From CBDBUR01 sp965212075 (GTDB lineage: Bacteria; Pseudomonadota; Alphaproteobacteria; JAPOUT01; G958296285), in NCBI GenBank assembly GCA_965212075.1, contig OZ243043.1, positions 496,001 through 560,000 on the forward strand: DNA of 64,000 nucleotides, written 5' to 3'. Made by a program: the position numbers and the translations under genes. The stretch's first letter is position 1. Every line of letters starts with the position of its first letter. The notes under the pieces were generated by a model. That model searched no databases. It was not told the origin of the DNA and saw nothing but the letters and a program-made list of their open reading frames with translations. Below, one piece after another: positions 59,499-64,000 of the stretch.

Positions 59499-60512
59499 TT
59501 AGGCGAGCCAGTCGGGATAAGGGAGGCCTTTCTCTTTCAAAAAGGCGGGGTTGAAGAGTTTAGACTGATAGCGGCTGCCATAATCGCATAGGACGGTCAC
59601 GATTGTGTGACCCGGCCCCATCTGTTTGGCGAGCCTGATCGCGCCCGCGAGGTTGATGCCGCTCGATCCGCCCAAACATAATCCTTCTTCGCGCAGCAGG
59701 CCAAAGACCAGAGGCAGAGCTTCGCTGTCGGGGATTTGAAAAGCGTCATCAATCGGCGCGTCTTCTAGGTTAGCGGTGACGCGTCCCTGCCCGATGCCCT
59801 CCATGATCGAGTCGCCGGATGATTTCAGCTCGCCATGTTTGTAATAATTATAGAGCGCAGCACCTTCAGGGTCGGCGGCGGCGATGATGATATTTTTATT
59901 TTTTTCTTTGAGCGCCATGCCGACACCGGCGAGCGTGCCGCCCGTGCCGATGGCGCAGATGAATCCGTCAACGCGTCCCTCGGTTTGCGCCCAGATTTCC
60001 GGGCCGGTGGTTTCGATATGGGCTTGGCGGTTGGCGACATTGTCAAATTGGTTGGCCCAGATCGCGCCGTTTTTTTCTTGGCTAGCGAGCTTGGCGGCGA
60101 GGCGGCCTGAAAATTTGACGTAATTATTTTTGTCTTTATACGGAACAGCAGGGACTTCAACGAGATCAGCGCCGCAGAGTCGGAGCATATCTTTTTTTTC
60201 CTGCGATTGGGTTTCGGGGATGACGATGACGGTGCGAAAACCGAGCGCATTGCCGATGAGCGCCAACCCGATGCCAGTATTGCCAGCAGTGCCTTCGACG
60301 ATGACGCCGCCGGGCTGGAGCTCGCCGCGGGCGATGGCGTCGCGGATGATGTAGAGCGCGGCGCGGTCTTTGACCGACTGGCCGGGGTTCAAGAACTCAG
60401 CCTTGCCGAGGATGGTGCAGCCGGTTTCCTCAGAGGCGCGTTTGAGGTGAAACAGCGGCGTCTTGCCGATGCTCTCGGCGAGGCCTTCATAGACAGGTAT
60501 GGCGCTTGGCAT
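59499..60512 (-). CDS. cysK: Cysteine synthase A
   Basis: 337 residues, PLP-dependent fold type II. It makes cysteine from O-acetylserine and sulfide. The PLP Lys lies in NPGQSVKDRAA (about residue 48), the substrate loop is EGTAGNTGIGLA (about 74-85; TSGNTG is usual in CysK and here it is TAGNTG), and the phosphate-binding loop is GTGGTLAG. GGSSGINLAGA closes the active site. TAGNTG and the extra length are normal for the alphaproteobacterial form. A broader serine/threonine-lyase or cystathionine beta-synthase role is less likely. Confidence 0.88.
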   Translation of the reverse strand: MPSAIPVYEGLAESIGKTPLFHLKRASEETGCTILGKAEFLNPGQSVKDRAALYIIRDAIARGELQPGGVIVEGTAGNTGIGLALIGNALGFRTVIVIPETQSQEKKDMLRLCGADLVEVPAVPYKDKNNYVKFSGRLAAKLASQEKNGAIWANQFDNVANRQAHIETTGPEIWAQTEGRVDGFICAIGTGGTLAGVGMALKEKNKNIIIAAADPEGAALYNYYKHGELKSSGDSIMEGIGQGRVTANLEDAPIDDAFQIPDSEALPLVFGLLREEGLCLGGSSGINLAGAIRLAKQMGPGHTIVTVLCDYGSRYQSKLFNPAFLKEKGLPYPDWLA

Positions 60513-60605
60513 AAATCCCCCTTTTTGGCGGCTATTATAGCGGATTTTGACTTTATCCTCTATGGGGCTAGACTTAAAGATAGTTCGAATCAGACCATAG
60601 GAGAG

Positions 60606-61232
60606 ATGGCCATGCTAGGAAAATTTCTTTCATCTCTGACGAATGCGGTGGTGACCGGCTTCGTTCTGACGATTTTGCTGTTATGGCTGGGGCTTCATTT
60701 TGCGGGCGGCATGGATCATGCCTTTGCGACGTTTATCATGCGCTGGCTGCATGTGTTGAGCGGCGTGATGTGGATCGGGCTGTTATGGTATTTCAACTTT
60801 GTCCAGATACCGAATATGCCGTCAATCCCCGACGAGCAGAAACCGGCGATCGGCAAAGTGATCGCGCCGGCGGCTTTGTGGTGGTTTCGCTGGTCGGCGA
60901 TGGCGACGATCATCACCGGCCTGTTGCTCGCTTGGATGAGCGGCTATTTTGTCAACTCGCTGACATTGGACGGCTTCAGCTTCCTATCGGGAGAGGTGAT
61001 CGTGGAAAAAGACCTCGCGATCGGCATCGGCATGTGGCTTGGGATCATCATGTTTTTGAATGTCTGGCTGGTGATTTGGCCGAACCAGAAAATCGCTCTG
61101 GGCATTAATCCGGAGGCGACAGCGGAGATGAAGCCTCCGGCGGCGGCGATGGCGGCGATGTTCTCGCGGATCAACACCGTCTTGTCCATCCCGATGCTAT
61201 TCGCGATGGTCTCGGCGCAAAATATCTACTGA
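60606..61232 (+). CDS. PuuD-type membrane protein (urate hydroxylase membrane domain)
   Basis: 208 residues from ATG 60606 (MAMLGKF); the long in-frame extension to 60207 reads through cysK in antisense and is discarded. About five to six hydrophobic helices, with conserved His and Trp residues: MRWLHVLSGVMWIGLLWYFNFVQIP and PAALWWFRWSAMATIITGLLLAW. These match the N-terminal membrane domain of PuuD (PF06181), which in purine catabolism is fused to a cytochrome c domain; here that domain is absent, so a urate-oxidising role is doubtful. It is a conserved membrane protein in many alphaproteobacteria. It is divergent from cysK over about 90 bp. Confidence 0.78.
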   Translation: MAMLGKFLSSLTNAVVTGFVLTILLLWLGLHFAGGMDHAFATFIMRWLHVLSGVMWIGLLWYFNFVQIPNMPSIPDEQKPAIGKVIAPAALWWFRWSAMATIITGLLLAWMSGYFVNSLTLDGFSFLSGEVIVEKDLAIGIGMWLGIIMFLNVWLVIWPNQKIALGINPEATAEMKPPAAAMAAMFSRINTVLSIPMLFAMVSAQNIY

Positions 61233-61272
61233 TTTTTGAAACTTATTAATTCTTGTTGATGACGCCCGTCAG

Positions 61273-61388
61273 CTGGATTCCCGCTGGCAGATGAATCGCT
61301 GAGAACCTCACCCATTGTTAGGCGAATCCGTTGCGAGAATGACGGCGCTGGCGCGCCGTTTTGTTATCCCCTGTCAGCGGGGATCCAG
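61273..61388. repeat. Intergenic element with 18-bp imperfect terminal inverted repeats
   Basis: The left arm CTGGATTCCCGCTGGCAG (61273-61290) and the right arm CTGTCAGCGGGGATCCAG (61371-61388) are inverted copies with 16 of 18 matches, enclosing 80 bp that include GAGAATGACGG. This resembles small palindromic intergenic repeats or MITEs common in proteobacteria (GGAATCC/GAATGAC motifs). It sits between the convergent ends of the PuuD-like gene and uvrA. Confidence 0.6.
61342..61362 (+). terminator. Possible terminator hairpin between PuuD-like gene and uvrA
   Basis: ACGGCGC (61342-61348) pairs perfectly with GCGCCGT (61353-61359) around a TGGC loop, followed by four T (61359-61362). It lies within the inverted-repeat element. 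The T run is short, so termination efficiency is uncertain. Confidence 0.4.
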
Positions 61389-61432
61389 TAAAAAATAATC
61401 GTGCCGACAAAGCACACTCTATGAGTGACACT

Positions 61433-64000
61433 TTATGAGCCATTGCGCTTTTTGAGCGTTTGTTTGAGCACTTTGGCGGTGTGGCTGGTTTTATGCTGTG
61501 CGACTTTTTCGGGCGCGCCAGTGGCGATGATCTTGCCGCCGCGATTGCCGCCCTCAGGACCGAGATCAATGATCCAGTCGGCGATTTTAATCACTTCGGG
61601 ATTATGCTCAATGATCGCGATCGTATTGCCTTGATCGACGAGCGTTTGCAGCACATCGATCAGTTTGGCGGTATCGTGGAAGTGGAGGCCGGTGGTTGGC
61701 TCGTCGAGAATATAGAAGGTGCGTCCGGTGGCGCGGCGCGACAGCTCTTTGGCGAGCTTGATGCGCTGCGCCTCGCCGCCGGAGAGCGTCGTCGCTTGCT
61801 GGCCGATGCGAATATAATTTAAGCCGACGCGATTGAGCGTATCCAGTTTTTCAAAAATCACCGGGACGGCGTGAAAAAACTTAGCGGCTTCTTCAACGGT
61901 CATGTCGAGCACATCGGCGATGGTCTTGCCGTGGAACATCACCTGCAGGGTTTCGCGGTTATAGCGCTTGCCGCGGCAATCGTCGCAGGTGACATAGACA
62001 TCGGGCAGGAAGTGCATTTCGATGCGCAGCACGCCGTCGCCTTGGCAGGTTTCGCAGCGCCCGCCTTTGACGTTAAACGAGAAGCGTCCGGCGGCCCAGC
62101 CGCGTTCGCGCGCGCTGGGCAGAGCGGCGAACCATTCGCGGATTGGCGTGAACGCGCCGGTATAGGTCGCCGGATTGGAGCGCGGTGTGCGCCCGATCGG
62201 CGATTGATTGATCTCAATGATTTTGTCAATCTGTGCTGTGCCCTCAATTTTATCGTAAGGCAGAGGCAGTTTTCGGCTCAAGCCTAATTGCCGCGCGAGG
62301 CCTTTGAACAGAGTATCAATCAGCAGAGTGGATTTGCCCGATCCCGAAACGCCGGTGAAGCAGGTGAGGACGCCCAGCGGCACCTCAACATTGACATTCT
62401 CTAGATTATTGCCTGATGCGCCGACAATGCGCAGTTTGCGCTCTTTATTAAAGAGTCGCCGCTTTTGTGGCACCGGTATTGAGCGTGCGCCGGAGAGATA
62501 TTGTCCAGTGAGGCTTTTTTTATTTTTTGTGATTTGGGCTGGCGTTCCCTGCGCGACGATTTTGCCGCCGGCGCGGCCAGCGCCCGGCCCGATGTCCACG
62601 ACATGATCGGCGCTCAAAATCGCATCTTCATCATGTTCAACGATGATGATGGTGTTGCCGGTTTCGCGCAGCCTGTGGAGGCTTTCGAGCAGGCGGGCGT
62701 TATCGCGCGGGTGGAGGCCGATGGATGGCTCATCAAGCACATAGATCACGCCGGTCAGGCCGGAGCCGATCTGCGAGGCGAGGCGGATGCGCTGGCTCTC
62801 GCCGCCGGACAGAGTGTTGGAGTTGCGCGCGAGGGTCAGATAGTCCAAGCCGACATCGCAGAGGAATTTGAGCCGCGCGCGAACTTCGCGCAAGACGAGT
62901 GCGGCGATTTTTTTCTGTCTGGGCGAGAGGGTTTGCTCAAGGCCATTGAACCAGTCAAGGGCTTCGCGCACGGGCAGTTTGGTCACTTCGCCGATATGCC
63001 GCTTGTCGAGTTTGACGCAGAGCGCTTCTTCTCTCAGCCGATGGCCGCCGCATTGCTTGCAGGGCGCGGAGGATTGGTAGTGCGACAGGGTTTCCCGCAT
63101 ATAATTGCTTGAGGTTTCCTGCAGCCGCCGGTCAATGGACGGCAGCACGCCCTCAAAGCTTTTTTTGAATTCGTAGCGGCGGCGGGAGTTTTGGAACACG
63201 AAGGTGAATTCCTGCGCGCCAGAGCCGTAGAGGATAATTTTTTTGATTTTGGCGGGGATTTTTTTCCAAGGCGTTTCAAAGGAAAATTTATAATGGCTGG
63301 CGAGTGTGCGCAGCAGCTGCATATAGTATGGCGCGATGATGCCGCCGCGCGTCCAGGCATCAAGCGCGCCCTGCTCAATGGATAAAGACGGGTTGGGCAC
63401 GACGAGTTCGGGGTCGGCGAAAGGCTGGACGCCGAGCCCATCGCAGGCCGGACAGCAGCCGCGCGGCGAATTGAACGAAAAGAGTCGGGGCTCAATTTCT
63501 TCAATGGTGAAGCCGGACACCGGACAGGCAAATTGTTCGGAGAAGATCGTTCTTTTGGTTTTTTTTGCGTCGGCCTCTTCAATGACGGCGAGGCCATCGG
63601 CGAGGCGCAGAGCGGTCGCGAAGCTATCGGCGAGTCTGTCGGCAAGCCGACCGGCGGCGTCTTTTTTAACGATGATCCGATCAACGACGAGGTCAATATC
63701 GTGCCGGATATTTTTATCGAGTTTCGGGGGCGCTTCTAGCTCGTAAAATTCGCCATCCACTTTGATGCGGCGGAAGCCCTGTTTGAGCAGGCTTGCCATT
63801 TCGCTGCGATATTCGCCTTTGCGGCTGCGGGCGATAGGCGCCATTAATAGCAGGCGCGCATTTTCTGGCCAAGTAAGGACGCGGTCAACCATTTCGGAGA
63901 TTGACTGGCTTTCAATCGGCTGGCCGGTGGCGGGGGAATAGGGGATGCCCGCGCGCGCGAAGAGAAGGCGCATATAGTCGTAGATTTCGGTCACCGTGCC
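61433..64000 (-). CDS. uvrA: UvrABC system protein A (5' end outside window)
   Basis: Recognises bulky DNA lesions in nucleotide excision repair. At least 855 residues are visible; the reading frame continues past 64000 (GTVTEIYDYMRLLFAR is internal to the first ATPase half), so the apparent start near 63994 is an internal Val codon. First Zn module CPVSGF...RGCCPAC, first ABC signature LSGGESQRIRLASQIG, second Walker A GVSGSGKSTLL, second Zn finger CETCQGDG...CDDC, second signature LSGGEAQRIKLAKEL and Walker B YILDEPTTGLH are all intact. The gene ends about 200 bp from the convergent PuuD-like gene. Confidence 0.96.
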   Translation of the reverse strand, partial: GTVTEIYDYMRLLFARAGIPYSPATGQPIESQSISEMVDRVLTWPENARLLLMAPIARSRKGEYRSEMASLLKQGFRRIKVDGEFYELEAPPKLDKNIRHDIDLVVDRIIVKKDAAGRLADRLADSFATALRLADGLAVIEEADAKKTKRTIFSEQFACPVSGFTIEEIEPRLFSFNSPRGCCPACDGLGVQPFADPELVVPNPSLSIEQGALDAWTRGGIIAPYYMQLLRTLASHYKFSFETPWKKIPAKIKKIILYGSGAQEFTFVFQNSRRRYEFKKSFEGVLPSIDRRLQETSSNYMRETLSHYQSSAPCKQCGGHRLREEALCVKLDKRHIGEVTKLPVREALDWFNGLEQTLSPRQKKIAALVLREVRARLKFLCDVGLDYLTLARNSNTLSGGESQRIRLASQIGSGLTGVIYVLDEPSIGLHPRDNARLLESLHRLRETGNTIIIVEHDEDAILSADHVVDIGPGAGRAGGKIVAQGTPAQITKNKKSLTGQYLSGARSIPVPQKRRLFNKERKLRIVGASGNNLENVNVEVPLGVLTCFTGVSGSGKSTLLIDTLFKGLARQLGLSRKLPLPYDKIEGTAQIDKIIEINQSPIGRTPRSNPATYTGAFTPIREWFAALPSARERGWAAGRFSFNVKGGRCETCQGDGVLRIEMHFLPDVYVTCDDCRGKRYNRETLQVMFHGKTIADVLDMTVEEAAKFFHAVPVIFEKLDTLNRVGLNYIRIGQQATTLSGGEAQRIKLAKELSRRATGRTFYILDEPTTGLHFHDTAKLIDVLQTLVDQGNTIAIIEHNPEVIKIADWIIDLGPEGGNRGGKIIATGAPEKVAQHKTSHTAKVLKQTLKKRNGS

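Noticed and set aside
60207..60605. N-terminal extension of the PuuD-like protein
   Set aside because: It is antisense to cysK and rich in Asp/Ala without membrane character; ATG 60606 begins the recognised domain.
63992..64000. uvrA start at 63994
   Set aside because: The codon is an internal GTG (Val) in GTVTEIYDY; the UvrA frame continues beyond the window.

Overview
The window is a stretch of chromosome from an alphaproteobacterium of moderate GC content. The genus cannot be named from sequence alone. Evidence for the class includes the AapJQMP amino-acid transporter, an NDUFS4-type complex I accessory protein, a thioredoxin-reductase-like ferredoxin-NADP reductase beside an adrenodoxin-type ferredoxin, the psd-pssA pair, and CoxD/CoxE/CoxG-type genes. 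Genes are tightly packed, with many 1-8 bp overlaps. Both window edges cut genes: gltX on the left and uvrA on the right.

Layout. 1-5.4 kb: gltX end, cimA, a LysM protein, psd and pssA on the plus strand. 5.4-12.7 kb (minus): an RND pump with its membrane-fusion protein, two unknown small proteins, a DNA methyltransferase and an epoxide-hydrolase-like enzyme. 12.8-17.6 kb (plus): ferredoxin, its reductase, a SAM methyltransferase, gamma-glutamyltransferase and a class-3-lipase-like protein. 17.6-20.6 kb (minus): DUF707, CoxE and CoxD/MoxR. A sirtuin follows on the plus strand. 21.4-33.5 kb (minus): sixteen genes in one nearly gapless run. It starts with an Mrp/Mbh-like antiporter module (E-F-G-A(C-terminal)-B-C-D-D-x-D) and continues into coxG, coxS, coxM, xdhC/coxF, a molybdopterin-binding protein and mocA. 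No gene for the catalytic Mo subunit (CoxL) is present.

33.5-36.5 kb: thioesterase, tRNA-Pro(UGG), the NDUFS4 homologue, then a tandem array of seven defective tRNA-Arg-derived units (mostly 98 bp) ending in one intact tRNA-Arg(UCU). Downstream is what looks like a variable segment: a lipoprotein/outer-membrane barrel fusion, a 3138-residue repeat lipoprotein with a C-terminal subtilisin domain and ten near-identical 405/393-bp repeats, a small secreted barrel-like protein, a hydrolase relic, a single-chain type IIG restriction-modification enzyme with an AT-rich internal segment, a Sel1-repeat lipoprotein and another DNA methyltransferase.

52-64 kb: modB-modA-metC (minus, no modC), aapJQMP (plus), GNAT and cysK (minus), a PuuD-type membrane protein (plus) and uvrA (minus, cut).

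The observations most worth following are the tRNA-Arg-derived array, the coupling of an Mrp/Mbh-like antiporter with an incomplete CO-dehydrogenase-like gene set, and the giant repeat protease. All functional statements rest on motif reading without database searches.
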